In this document: positions 39,497 to 47,217 of the stretch, in pieces
Layout: each line of letters starts with the position of its first letter
How positions within the stretch are numbered: position 1 is the first letter of the stretch
Source: Brachyhypopomus gauderio
Lineage: Eukaryota; Chordata; Actinopteri; Gymnotiformes; Hypopomidae
NCBI RefSeq assembly: GCF_052324685.1
Contig: NC_135218.1
Span: 22,899,851-22,963,850, forward strand
Direction of reading: 5' to 3'
DNA: 64,000 bases
Position numbers and translations under genes: made by a program
Notes under the pieces: model-generated
Told to the model about the DNA's origin: nothing
Databases searched by the model: none
What the model saw: the letters and a program-made list of their open reading frames with translations, nothing else

Positions 39497-40156
39497 CTCC
39501 TCACCCCCCGTCTACACTGGTAATTACGCTCCTGTGCCTGTTCACACGTCTTCCCCGTTGGCGGAGGTTCTGAGCCCGTGCTGGTGTTTTGCAGACGTGA
39601 GCTCGGAGCTGGAGGCCAAGCTGAAACTGGAGCTGGAACACACGGAGAGGCTGGACGTGAACTTCGTGGAGTACCTCCGCTGTCGGGGCATGGACCCCGC
39701 CCCCCACCCCCACAGCACCGCCGGCAGCCTGGGGCCCAGCCAGGATCTCCTCTCTCCGGAGCTGCAGGTAGGCGCTCGTCTGGGAGAAACCCCGCCCCTA
39801 ACCCCGCCCCCTGCCCCGCCCCTGCCCCGCTCGTAGAGCGTTGACGCGTGTCGCTGCCACCTACAGGCCGTGCTGAAGCGCGTGTACCAGGAGAGCTGCA
39901 GAGTGCTGTCTCTGTCCCATCGGCCCGCCCCTGCCGGCGAGCCCCGCCCAGATTCTGAGGAGGCCCCACCCCCTTCCTGGCAGAGGGAGAGGCGGGCTTT
40001 GCAGGAGACCGTCCTGTCACTCAGGGAGCTGCTCTGCAGGATGGCTGAGCGAGAGCCCAAGGTCACCGACACCAAACCGTTTACTTCGTTTGTTGTTTTT
40101 ATTGGTCCTCAGAGGTTTTACAAACTTATCCAGAAGAAAGTAACGACGAGTGAGAT

Positions 40157-40192
<36 letters not shown>

Positions 40193-40370
40193 CGTGTAGA
40201 CGGACGCTGGGGTGGACTGGCGTGGGGAGCTGGTGCAGGCCCTGCGCAGCATGTTGGACAGTGAGAGGAAGTGGCTTCACGCCCAGTTCCAGGCCGTCAT
40301 GGCTGCCAGTGCTGGCGTAGACCACACCTCCCTGCTGGAGCGCTTGGAGCGCCTGCTTCAGACGCAGGTA

Positions 40371-40456
<86 letters not shown>

Positions 40457-40635
40457 TTCGTTCTACCTCTGGTTGTGGAGTCTCACCTCTCTGTGTGTGC
40501 GCGCATGCATGTGGATGATCTGTGTCTGTCTCTAATTAGCTTCTCCAACCAAATGCTGACCCCAATAGTGACGCTCCCCTTGCCAAAAATGAAACCTGAA
40601 TTGGAGGTGAATCAATCTCTCTATCTCTCTGTCTC

Positions 40636-40733
<98 letters not shown>

Positions 40734-42081
40734 GGAACAACAGCAGATGGCGTCCCTCGAGCGGTTGCTGGCGGCCGACCACAGCAGCCTCCTGGCTGGG
40801 ATCAGCGGCCTACACGCGCAGCAGCACACGTGTGCCCTGCAGACCCAGGAGCAGCTGCGTGAGATGCAGGGCTCCCTCCACGCGGCCCGCCAGCACACGC
40901 AGCAGCAGTTGCACACGCGAGGCAGGTTCTGAGCGCTGCCCCGGGCTGATATAGCCATGCCATTTGATTGGTCCCTGCGGTAGAATGTTTATTCTCTGCA
41001 TTAGTGCTGGGCGGTATGACCAAAATTTTATATCACGGTATTTTTCAAAATTTTATCGGTTTCACGGTATTTGACGGGTTTTCCCCCCATGCGTGATGTG
41101 TTAACTGCATTGATTATGAAAAGAATGAGTGCAGTAGAGTGGGTAAGAGTACCCTATTCCACTGTTAGGACAATGTCTCCACCTAAGTATTACATGTAAT
41201 ACAGATTTGCATAGTCTCACATTTATCATTTTTAAATGGTAGCACTAAAGTAGTGAATGAGTCATATAGCATGACAGTTGCAGTAAACTGTCAAGTTTTT
41301 TTTTTTTTTATTATCTATTTTAATGTGATAAAAAGCTAATTATTTCAAATAATTTTGACCACATATGTATTTGTATAAATAATTAATTAAGCTCAAGGTG
41401 CTGGAAAATATTGAAAATGGACCTTGAAAGTGTCGTACATGTGCTTGAATTCCACCTTGTAAAGGTGGATGAACCCTGCAAACGCAGCGCTGAAGAGCGG
41501 AACGCGTCCTGACTAGATATTTAGACATAATACTGCTGTAATACTGCAAAGTCGTGGTCAGAGGTGACCTTCTGTATAGCCAGTGTATTTTTTAATATAA
41601 AATAATTAACACCCTTGAGCCAGTGTCTCTTTGGACATAGATAATGCCGTTTGCTGTGATGGATAATTAAAGTCTAGCTCTTATTTATGCATAGAAACGT
41701 AAATCAACAATATAATCTGTAGCATCTTTATGCGGATAAACGAGGGGAGTCTGAATTCGACACAACACCGGCTGAAAGCCAAAACTGTCGCATGTGAAAT
41801 GCTACAGGCACTGTTCAGAAACTGATCAGTTCAGTTATGTTCAGTTAAATGTATTCAGTTCAGTAGATTTATGCGGCTTTTGGCGGTTTTTTTGCTTATA
41901 AAACATTTTCCATTAAAAAAAAAAATCTGTGTAGGTGCGGCTTATATTGAGGTGCGCTGTATAGTGGAGAAAATACAGTACTTCCTGACAACAGACACGG
42001 CTCCTTTGGGGCATCATCTTTTACTTCAATGTTTGGGAGAATTTGTGGTCCAGAATGTTCCTCGTTTTTAATCAAGCAAGA

Positions 42082-42165
<84 letters not shown>

Positions 42166-42975
42166 CGTGCGTGCGTAGCAATCAAAAGCGTAAAATTAGC
42201 GACCGTGTTGCGTTCCGGACACGTGAAGGCTATTTAAACCGGTGTGGCCAGTTTATGAAAAATTCTTATGATAACAAAAATAAACACCGGTTTTCGGTGT
42301 GAACCGGTATACCGCCCAGCACTACTCTGCATCATAACGTTGCATAAACATGATCCTGAATGAGCGCGTGGGCTCAGCGGTGCTGGTAAACGACCCGCGT
42401 GGTGGTGGGTTCTCTCTGAACTAAACGAGTGTTTCCACGGCTGCAGTTGAAGAGCTGGAGGGGCGACTGCGCGAGGATCTGACGGTGACTCACCAGCTGC
42501 GCAACTCTCTGGAGGAGAAGCAAACCCGAGGGGCGGAGCTTCAGGCACAGCTGGAGGTGGAGCAGAAGGTGGTGTCTGAGCTGAGGGCGGAGCTAGAGGA
42601 AAGCCGTGCGCAGCTACGTTCAGCTTGTAAAAGCAGGGAGGAATTGCAGAACCAGATTCTCACGCTCCGGTAACACACACACACACACACACACACACGT
42701 GTGCTTCTTCATATCTCTGGCTGTATTTGTAAGCGTGGGGCGGTGTGTCCTCCTCTCATAGGCTGAAGGTGGAGCGTGAGGAGCAGGAGCACCAGGCTTG
42801 TGTGGAGGTGGTGGAGACGGAGCAGACCAGAGTGAAGCAGCTCCAAGATCAGCTGCACCAGGAGAGAGTCGCCGGCCAACGTGCACTTGAGCAGAGCACG
42901 CACACGCAGGAGGTGCGTCTCACGTGCACACCGAGGGTGTCCCTTAATCCAGCACGTGCAGCGGGAAGACTCACC

Positions 42976-43061
<86 letters not shown>

Positions 43062-43725
43062 CTCTCCGCACCTCCCTGTCTGAGCAGACGTCCCGTCTCG
43101 CCGCGCTGGGCTCAGAACTGGAGCAGGAGCGCGTAGCCGCTAGTAACCTGCGCTCGGAGCTGCGTATGGAGCGGTCCCGCTGCGAGGCGCTCCTGGCCCA
43201 CGAGCGGCGCCATACGGAACAAGCCCTGGAGCACCTCGCTGCCGAACGCCAGCGCTCCACCCACATCTCCGCCCAGCTCTCGGAGACGCTCTCGCGGCAG
43301 GCCCAGGAGGCCCGCGCGCAGGAGGAGGCCCGCGCCCACGACGGGACCTTCATCCAGGACCTGCGGGACCAGCTGGAGCGGGAGAGGACCCGGTCCGAGG
43401 AGCTGGCCGGCGCCGTGGAGCGGCTACGGGCCCAGGACCTGCAGGGCAGGCGCAGGCAGGAGGAGCTGGTGCACAGGGAGCAGGAGGAGGCCAAGACACT
43501 GAGGGAGGCGCTGGAGGGTTTGCGGGCGCAGCGGGCGGAGGTGGGACGCAGCCTGGAGGAGGAGCGGCGGAGGGCCGAGCGGCTCCGGGTGGAGCTGGAG
43601 GAGGTGAAGAAGGAGATGGCGGCGGTGATGGAGAAGGAGAGAGAGAGGGAGGAGCAGAGGAGGCGTGAGAGGGAGGAGCAGGAGGACAAGGGACGGAGAC
43701 AGGAGCGCACCGCAGAGAAACTGGT

Positions 43726-43768
<43 letters not shown>

Positions 43769-46303
43769 CAGAGGGCACCACAGTTGTGATGGAGATGTCC
43801 TTGCACTCAAGCCAAACCTTTTTGTTTGTTTGTTTACCCACACAGCTGCAGCTGGAGGTCCTCCACGAGCGTGACCAGCAGTGTGTCCGACAGCTGCAGC
43901 ACACCCTGGCCGACCTGGAGCAGCAGGAGAAAAGGCTGGCCTCGGAACGCACGCGAAGAGCCCCGCCCACCTCAGAGGAGCCCCGCCTCAGGGGACACGC
44001 CCACACGCAGGTGGGCTGCTCACTGGTGAAATGCAGTGTTTTGGTGGGGCAGGATCCTCTTGAATGGTAATGAGAGTGTGTGTGTGTGTGTGTGTTGTAG
44101 GAGGACTCCTCGCTAGTGGAGCGCGTGTTGAAGGAGAACACCGAGCTGTCAGAACGTCTGGCTGCTGTGAGTGAGGAGAAGGTTTCTCTCAAACACTCAC
44201 TGTCCTGTCTTGAGAGAGATCTGCTCAACTTCAAACGCACTGAGCAGGTACAGATCTAATGCTCTTCCTGAAAACCTGTAGGAGGTGTGTGTGTGTGTGT
44301 GTGTGTGTCTGCTCTCAACTAAGGGGAGCAAATTTCCTTTCCATAGAGGAAATTGAGTTAGAACATTGTGGACATTGGTGTTGTGTGCAGGTGGACTCGT
44401 CAGCCTGGCAGAAGGAGAAGGTGGCGTTGCAGTCGGCTCTGCTCAGGGCCGAGACGGACCTCGCCAGGGCCACGGCCGGCATCGAGAACAGGCCCGTCCC
44501 CGACCTGTCCGGCACCAAGGTGAGTCCCCCGGTCCGCGTGACCCTCCACTTCCGTCAGGACTCTGAGTTGAAGCTCACCTCCGTGTCTCCCCCCCCGGCG
44601 CAGATGCAGCGGCTGTACGAGAAGTACCTGCGTGCGGAGAGCTACAGGAAGTCTCTGGCCTATCAGAAGCGCTACCTGCTCCTGCTGTTGGGGGGGTTCC
44701 AGGACTGCGAGCAAGCCACGCTCGCCCTGATTGCCCGCATGGGGGTGCAGCCCTCACTCGGCCCCGCCCACACCGCCACGCCCCTCAGCCGCTTCCGCAG
44801 CGCCGTCCGAGCCCTCGTGGCCATCTCCAGGTAGGACGGCCGAACGTCGTTCTCCACGGAGACGTACGGTAGCGTTGTTGCCGCGGGTGCCACCTTTGAC
44901 CTCTTCCTCGTTTTCCTCCCCAGACTGAAGTTCCTCACCCGGAAGTGGCAGAGGGCGACACGGAAGATCGCGGGGGGTGGAGGGGGGGTGAGCGGTGCAG
45001 GTAACGGCCCGTGTGGCGTTCACCCGTAACGCTCGTTAACGTGAAAACCTCCGAAACTGGATTTAAACACAGTTTTAATCACGGCTCTGGTGTACGACGC
45101 GTTTTGCCTGTGTTCCCCAGCTCTGAGGACAGAAGCTCTGAAACCCCAGTATTCTGGACCTGCTTTCAACTCTCCGCCCACCCGTGACCACGTCCTCACA
45201 CAGAGGGGCGTGGCTTCGCCCCTGGTGACCACTCGTGAACATGCCCAGGCACAGAGAGGCGTGGTCTCGCCTCCGGGAGCCCCGGTCAAATCTCCATTCA
45301 GGCTGCATAACGGGTGAGCCGGGCCTGACCAGGGTCGCCTTGCTGGTCCCCTCAGATGCACCAGGGGAGTTGTTGATGTGTAGCTGACCCCTGACCCCGT
45401 GTGGTTCTCAGGGGAAGCCCCAACAGTGTCCCGGTCCTGCCTGAGCGCACGCTCACACCCTCCCAGGAACAGGAGCGCTCCCTGGCCGAATACATCCAGC
45501 ATCTGGAGGGCGTGCAGCAGCGTCTGGGTGCCATTCGGCCTGGTAAGGGGAGGAATCCTTCAGCTTCTCACTAAATGCACTTAACACATAAATTTAACAC
45601 CTTTTTTCCTTTATAGTGTGGGCAGTTGTGTACGTTTTCTGTACAACTAGGTGTCCCTTTCGGTCTCTCCTTGTACTGACCCCTAGTGGACATTTCAGTG
45701 TAAATCACTTTGAAGTCCCGTGTTTGGCTTGAGGGACCCTGGTACATATAAATGCATGTCCGTGTATTCAAGCACCAGCTCACGTTAATCAATTAACTCG
45801 AAAATTTGCACTCGAGTTGCTTTAAGCAATATGAGTCCTCGTTACGTTCCTGGAGTAAATGTGACTGACCACATGAGACGGTGGTGACGTGTGTGGCGAG
45901 CGTCCTGAAGTCCCTCACCCGCCTCCGTCCCGCAGTGTCCCGCGAGCAGCGCAGACGCTCCCTCCCCGATATGATGGGCTTTCGGCAGAAATGGCTGCTC
46001 GAGAATAGAACCTGGCTGTATCTGAGTTGCTTGTCGCCGGGTTACTGGCCTTTTGGTGAGTGACGGCCGGGCCGAGCTCCACCCCAAACCCTCCTCCACC
46101 TGCTCCTTCACGCCGAGGCAGAGTGCTCCATCTTATGCTGTCAGTCACGTTTCGCTCCCTCCGGCCCGGTGGCACTTGGGTGTAGGTGCGAGGGGCACTG
46201 GGTGGTCACTACACACGCCACGTACAGCACTGTGAAGGTTTCTCTCATCTTCTCACCAGGTTCTCCATCTGTGCACGCTTACACCAGGAAATCTGACCGA
46301 TGA
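11385..46303 (+). CDS. pcnt: Pericentrin, about 54 coding exons, roughly 4,300 residues
   Basis: Giant coiled-coil scaffold of the pericentriolar material that anchors gamma-tubulin complexes and PKA at centrosomes. Exons: 11385-11432, 13629-13802, 14887-15075, 15398-15547, 18730-18825, 18929-20878, 21009-21196, 21279-21374, 21475-21618, 21831-22074, 22195-22274, 22356-22587, 22690-22790, 22928-23039, 23138-23369, 23576-23654, 23760-23976, 24057-24298, 24395-24762, 24913-25750, 26288-26464, 26628-26780, 27518-27652, 28733-28893, 29022-29203, 29285-29508, 29596-29758, 32957-33148, 33731-33963, 34186-34305, 34839-35075, 35286-35453, 35599-35751, 35862-36023, 36562-37524, 38475-38645, 38755-39228, 39353-39455, 39595-39767, 39867-40061, 40200-40367, 40735-40921, 42447-42669, 42762-42912, 43061-43723, 43846-44010, 44101-44247, 44391-44519, 44604-44830, 44924-45000, 45121-45313, 45412-45542, 45936-46055 (probably optional), 46260-46303. 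Phases agree throughout, apart from a one-base uncertainty at 21009. Diagnostic matches to human PCNT as I remember it: start [32 protein letters not shown], the SRVEDxExLKQ block, [18 protein letters not shown], the PACT domain and [17 protein letters not shown]. Human PCNT is about 3,336 residues, so this model is longer. C21orf58 lies alongside, as in human. Confidence 0.9.
11433..13248. other. pcnt: pcnt intron 1, no further feature
   Basis: Begins with the donor gtatgt after the 16-codon first exon. Its first 500 bases contain many TTAGCTAG-type short words. I see no exon, RNA gene or clear repeat family before the pyrimidine tract at 13.25 kb. Confidence 0.5.
13249..13620. repeat. pcnt: Pyrimidine-rich (TCC) minisatellite beside the exon 2 acceptor
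   Basis: About 370 bases of variant units such as CTGGTCCTCGTGTCTCTCTC and runs of TCC. It ends eight bases before pcnt exon 2 (13629). It is open in several frames on both strands, giving Ser/Leu- or Glu/Arg-rich products that are composition artefacts. Confidence 0.9.
14249..14312. repeat. 31-bp direct duplication
   Basis: Two adjacent copies of a unit beginning TCTGTTAACCCTGTCTGAGT, in pcnt intron 2. Confidence 0.8.
14327..14497 (+). mobile_element. tRNA-derived SINE in pcnt intron 2
   Basis: Plus-strand copy of the same head family as 4934-5262: GGTTAGGGAACTGGTC, B box GGGTTCGATTCC, CCTGAGCAAGGCCC, then a tail GTAAGTCGCTCTGGATAA. That 3' tail is shared by many fish SINEs and L2-type LINEs, which suggests L2-driven mobilisation. 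The tail differs from the one on the 5-kb copy, so they may be two subfamilies. Confidence 0.75.
15576..15770 (+). repeat. Telomere-like degenerate repeat
   Basis: Irregular array of TTAGGATCAGGATTACGGG-type units, including some TTAGGGTTAGG words. It resumes at 18470-18512 on the far side of the LINE, so the LINE appears to have inserted into it. It is too irregular to be a real telomeric array. Confidence 0.8.
15780..18468 (+). mobile_element. L2-clade LINE, 5'-truncated, in pcnt intron 4
   Basis: Encodes a reverse transcriptase with the L2/CR1-type motifs [35 protein letters not shown] and FYADDTQL (the catalytic YADD), then LGVSFDSSL and a C terminus [15 protein letters not shown]. The endonuclease is missing. 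The 3' end GCGACCTTGGGTTTGAGAAA followed by GGCGCTATATAAA is typical of fish L2. The frame is open before 16590 and after 17018. The intervening 428-bp insertion plus its 5-bp duplication accounts exactly for the frame offset, so the host copy has no other visible break. A possible 8-bp target duplication TAGTGTTA lies at both ends. Coding capacity is that of a transposon, not of a host gene. Confidence 0.9.
16591..17018. mobile_element. 428-bp non-autonomous DNA element nested in the L2 LINE
   Basis: Terminal inverted repeats CAGGGTAC at the left and GTACCCTG-like (ATACCCTG) at the right, flanked by 5-bp duplications TGTTA at 16586-16590 and 17019-17023. The inner ends contain TCCTTAAAAAGTCTTAAAA and its rough inverse. 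No protein is encoded. This end sequence is a familiar fish MITE type that I would place provisionally in hAT, although 5 bp is shorter than the usual 8-bp hAT duplication. Confidence 0.8.
18929..20878 (+). other. pcnt: pcnt giant exon 6 (650 codons)
   Basis: The largest pcnt exon, an exact multiple of three, acceptor ctcag and donor gtttgg. It encodes long Glu/Leu/Gln-rich heptad coiled coil interrupted near the middle by an acidic low-complexity linker (about residues 220-370 of the exon). The order of coiled coil, acidic linker and coiled coil suggests a flexible hinge. Confidence 0.85.
22081..22113. repeat. pcnt: (TG)n microsatellite
   Basis: Starts a few bases after the donor at 22074 in a short 120-base intron. 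Confidence 0.95.
22801..22829. repeat. pcnt: Poly(C) tract
   Basis: About 29 consecutive C residues starting ten bases after the exon 13 donor at 22790. Length may be unreliable in assembly. Confidence 0.9.
25103..25425 (+). repeat. pcnt: Four 26-residue coding tandem repeats in pcnt exon 20
   Basis: A 78-bp unit occurs four times in frame, encoding variants of [19 protein letters not shown] plus HKAELEI. Copies differ by a few substitutions. 26 is not a multiple of seven, so each repeat needs a stutter or skip to stay in coiled-coil register. Confidence 0.95.
26036..26076. repeat. pcnt: (GTGTT)n pentanucleotide repeat
   Basis: Eight units in pcnt intron 20. Confidence 0.9.
26234..26286. 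repeat. pcnt: (TG)n microsatellite abutting the exon 21 acceptor
   Basis: About 26 TG units running into TGTAG. Exon 21 starts at 26288, so the tract occupies the place of the polypyrimidine tract. Confidence 0.95.
26776..27062. repeat. pcnt: Minisatellite that repeats a pcnt exon/intron junction
   Basis: About nine units of 30-36 bases, each containing AAAGGTGGGAGTATGTTTATGA. The first unit begins at the end of exon 22 (ATAAAG|gtacgtttatga), so later units carry AAAG|GTGGGAGT donor-like copies. Confidence 0.9.
27185..27510. repeat. pcnt: 30-bp minisatellite before exon 23
   Basis: About eleven units of CCCTCTGACCCGTGTCCCTG plus CGACACGTGA with drift. Open frames exist on both strands only because the unit is a multiple of three without stops. 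It ends a few bases before the exon 23 acceptor (27517). Confidence 0.95.
27661..27777. repeat. pcnt: (CA)n and poly(C) mixed tract
   Basis: Alternating CA and C runs directly after the exon 23 donor at 27652. Confidence 0.9.
28480..28533. repeat. pcnt: (CA)n microsatellite
   Basis: About 27 CA units in pcnt intron 23. A shorter (TG)n follows at 28660-28689, before exon 24. Confidence 0.95.
30000..32948 (+). mobile_element. Degenerate L2-clade LINE in pcnt intron 27
   Basis: Retains an endonuclease fragment ([11 protein letters not shown] and LLTETWQL near 30600-30700), then parts of the [40 protein letters not shown], a changed active site (Tyr-Ala-Asn-Asp instead of YADD), and the C-terminal [18 protein letters not shown]. 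Several frameshifts and deletions break the frame, so it is dead. The 3' end TAAAGCGTCCTTGGGTACTT is followed by an (ATT)n tail. That tail ends only a few bases before the exon 28 acceptor (32956). The 5' limit is uncertain. Confidence 0.85.
33660..33728. repeat. pcnt: (TG)n plus shared intronic segment, copy 1
   Basis: The (TG)n tract is followed by GTTCTACCTCTGGTTGTGGA and GTCTCACCTCTCT, which recur after a (TG)n tract at 40453-40492. Here the segment forms the acceptor region of exon 29 (33731). Confidence 0.85.
33981..34024. repeat. pcnt: (TG)n microsatellite
   Basis: About 22 TG units starting about 17 bases after the exon 29 donor at 33963. Confidence 0.95.
34431..34451 (+). other. pcnt: Possible 21-nt pcnt microexon
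   Basis: ACTGAAG|ATTGAGGACTTGGTACTTCAG|gtatgt has an AG acceptor, a strong donor and seven codons (IEDLVLQ) in frame between exons 30 and 31. It is unsupported beyond its signals, and the acceptor has no good pyrimidine tract. Confidence 0.2.
34655..34786. repeat. pcnt: 34-bp tandem repeat, three to four copies
   Basis: Units containing CTTCACCTCATTGGCTACCG and CAGTAGAAC in pcnt intron 30. Confidence 0.9.
35130..35284. repeat. pcnt: (CT)n tract at the exon 32 acceptor
   Basis: About 150 bases of CT with interspersed CTGT, continuing into the acceptor CTCTAG before exon 32 (35286). Confidence 0.95.
36200..36558. repeat. pcnt: Minisatellite in pcnt intron 34
   Basis: Interleaved units of GTGTTGATCCTGGTCT and GTGTTGGTCCTGGTCTCCTC. 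The array runs to the exon 35 acceptor at 36561. Confidence 0.95.
36562..37524 (+). other. pcnt: pcnt exon 35 (321 codons)
   Basis: Second-largest pcnt exon, in phase at both ends. It encodes [12 protein letters not shown], then [19 protein letters not shown], a segment conserved between PCNT and AKAP9, followed by Arg/Glu-rich coiled coil. It is very GC-rich, and because of that long proline- or serine-rich open frames occur in the other frames and strand. Confidence 0.9.
38040..38345. repeat. Interspersed repeat fragment, family unassigned
   Basis: Contains GGGCTGATATAGCCGTGCCA and TTTGATTGGTCCCTGCG near 38272-38310. The same words recur at 40936-40980 after exon 42. Probably two ends of one transposon family. 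Confidence 0.5.
40375..40454. repeat. pcnt: (TG)n microsatellite plus shared segment, copy 2
   Basis: About 40 TG units directly after the exon 41 donor at 40367, followed by the segment shared with 33680-33728. Confidence 0.95.
40637..40732. repeat. pcnt: (TATC)n and (CT)n tract at the exon 42 acceptor
   Basis: CTAT repeats followed by about 35 CT units ending in CCAG at 40734, immediately before exon 42. Confidence 0.95.
40922..40927 (+). promoter_or_regulatory. pcnt: GC-type 5' splice site of pcnt intron 42
   Basis: Exon 42 must end in phase 1 to join exon 43 (GTT GAA GAG at 42447). The only junction that does so is CGAG|gcaggt, a GC donor. Using the nearby GT (after GCAG) would create a stop codon. 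Confidence 0.6.
41002..42324. mobile_element. hAT-like non-autonomous element in pcnt intron 42
   Basis: A 1,323-bp element with inverted ends TAGTGCTGGGCGGTAT and ATACCGCCCAGCACTA. Perfect 8-bp target duplications CTCTGCAT lie at 40994-41001 and 42325-42332. The 8-bp duplication points to hAT. It contains AT-rich DNA and a (TG)n tract at 42087-42157, with no transposase frame. Confidence 0.85.
42980..43058. repeat. pcnt: (TG)n microsatellite abutting the exon 45 acceptor
   Basis: About 39 TG units running into TGTGCAG. Exon 45 starts at 43061. Confidence 0.95.
44604..45000 (+). other. pcnt: PACT domain of pericentrin (exons 49-50)
   Basis: Encodes [40 protein letters not shown], then [20 protein letters not shown] and [11 protein letters not shown]. 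The PACT domain is the centrosome-targeting, calmodulin-binding C-terminal module shared by pericentrin and AKAP9. The following exons give [20 protein letters not shown], which matches the PCNT tail better than the AKAP9 tail. Confidence 0.95.
45936..46055 (+). other. pcnt: Probable cassette exon in the pcnt C terminus
   Basis: 120 nt, acceptor cgcag and donor gtgagt, phase 1 at both ends. Skipping it joins RLGAIRP to [14 protein letters not shown] and stop, a tail of similar length to human PCNT. Inclusion adds about 40 residues ([13 protein letters not shown] onward). Reading through the donor stops at once (TGA at 46061). Confidence 0.5.
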
Positions 46304-46635
46304 TCAAGAAGAAGGAGTCTGTTCATCATACACCTGAGCTGATGTTTGAAGTCTTTTTATGACCTCTTATTTGATTGAAGTTTGTATGTCCTCACCTCAG
46401 ATGAAGAACTCTGACCACCTGAATGTGTTTGGTAGTTTGGTAGCTCTCTTACTCTAATACACCACATGATCTGTAAGTCTTCAGCTATTATTACTTGTGT
46501 AGATTTACTGTTTTTACGACGTTTGCACTGGAATCTGTAAAGAATCGGTCGTCTTTATATTGTACAAATGTGCACGTTTTATAAATTTTTAATAACTTTT
46601 ACATATGTAAAGCTGCGGTATTTCTGTTGTAATTC

Positions 46636-46641
46636 AATAAA
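46636..46641 (+). terminator. pcnt: Poly(A) signal of pcnt
   Basis: AATAAA about 330 bases past the stop codon at 46303, in AT-rich DNA, with a TG-rich element shortly downstream (near 46659). Confidence 0.7.
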
Positions 46642-46661
46642 TATTTTAATATTTGGAGTGT

Positions 46662-47135
46662 TCATTGTGTCTTATAATATTGTCGACATTAGTCAAAATG
46701 AAAGTTGCAAATACTTCATATGGTGATTTAGGGTCGGTGGTGTTTAAGCGACGAGCTACGTGCTCGTAAAATGTCCTTATTTGCTTTTGGCTAATGGAGT
46801 TTGAAAGTTCAAAGTAAAATAAAAAAAGGTGTAAATAAGATTAATCTAAAAGATAATTAGGAATTAAACGCCTATCAAGTGCCGAGCTCCAGTAGTTTGG
46901 AGATCCAGCCGAGCGGGTTCGTGGTTCGGGTGTGTGGACGTTTTTAATGTCGCTGAAAGCTTCAACATCCACGATCCAAACTTGCGCCATGTAGCTCAAA
47001 TATAACGATATAACGTCCGTGGTTTGGACACACGAATCCACAACACTTTCAGCATAATATGGCCATTAAGTTAAGAAGTTTCTAAACCTCCATAAAGTGT
47101 TTGTGAAAAGGCCAGCCAATCTGTCTCCTTCCAGA
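46662..47135. other. Spacer between pcnt and tRNA-Lys
   Basis: No gene, repeat or conserved reading frame recognised. Confidence 0.5.
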
Positions 47136-47208
47136 GCCCGGATAGCTCAGTCGGTAGAGCATCAGACTTTTAATCTGAGGGTCCAGGGTTCAAGTCCCTG
47201 TTCGGGCG
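47136..47208 (+). tRNA. tRNA-Lys (anticodon TTT)
   Basis: 73 bases that fold as a full cloverleaf: acceptor GCCCGGA pairs with TTCGGGC with a G discriminator, and the A box (TAGCTCAGTCGGTAGAGC) and B box (GGTTCAAGTCC) are canonical. The anticodon loop is CTTTTAA, so the anticodon is TTT. A T5 run at 47213-47217 is the RNA polymerase III stop. No intron. Confidence 0.97.
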
Positions 47209-47212
47209 AATG

Positions 47213-47217
47213 TTTTT
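47213..47217 (+). terminator. RNA polymerase III terminator of tRNA-Lys
   Basis: TTTTT five bases downstream of the tRNA 3' end. Confidence 0.8.

Noticed and set aside
11385-46303. Calling the coiled-coil gene akap9
   Set aside because: The N terminus and PACT domain are shared by both paralogues, but [20 protein letters not shown], the [11 protein letters not shown] block and the [17 protein letters not shown] tail fit PCNT better, and the C21orf58 neighbour matches PCNT.
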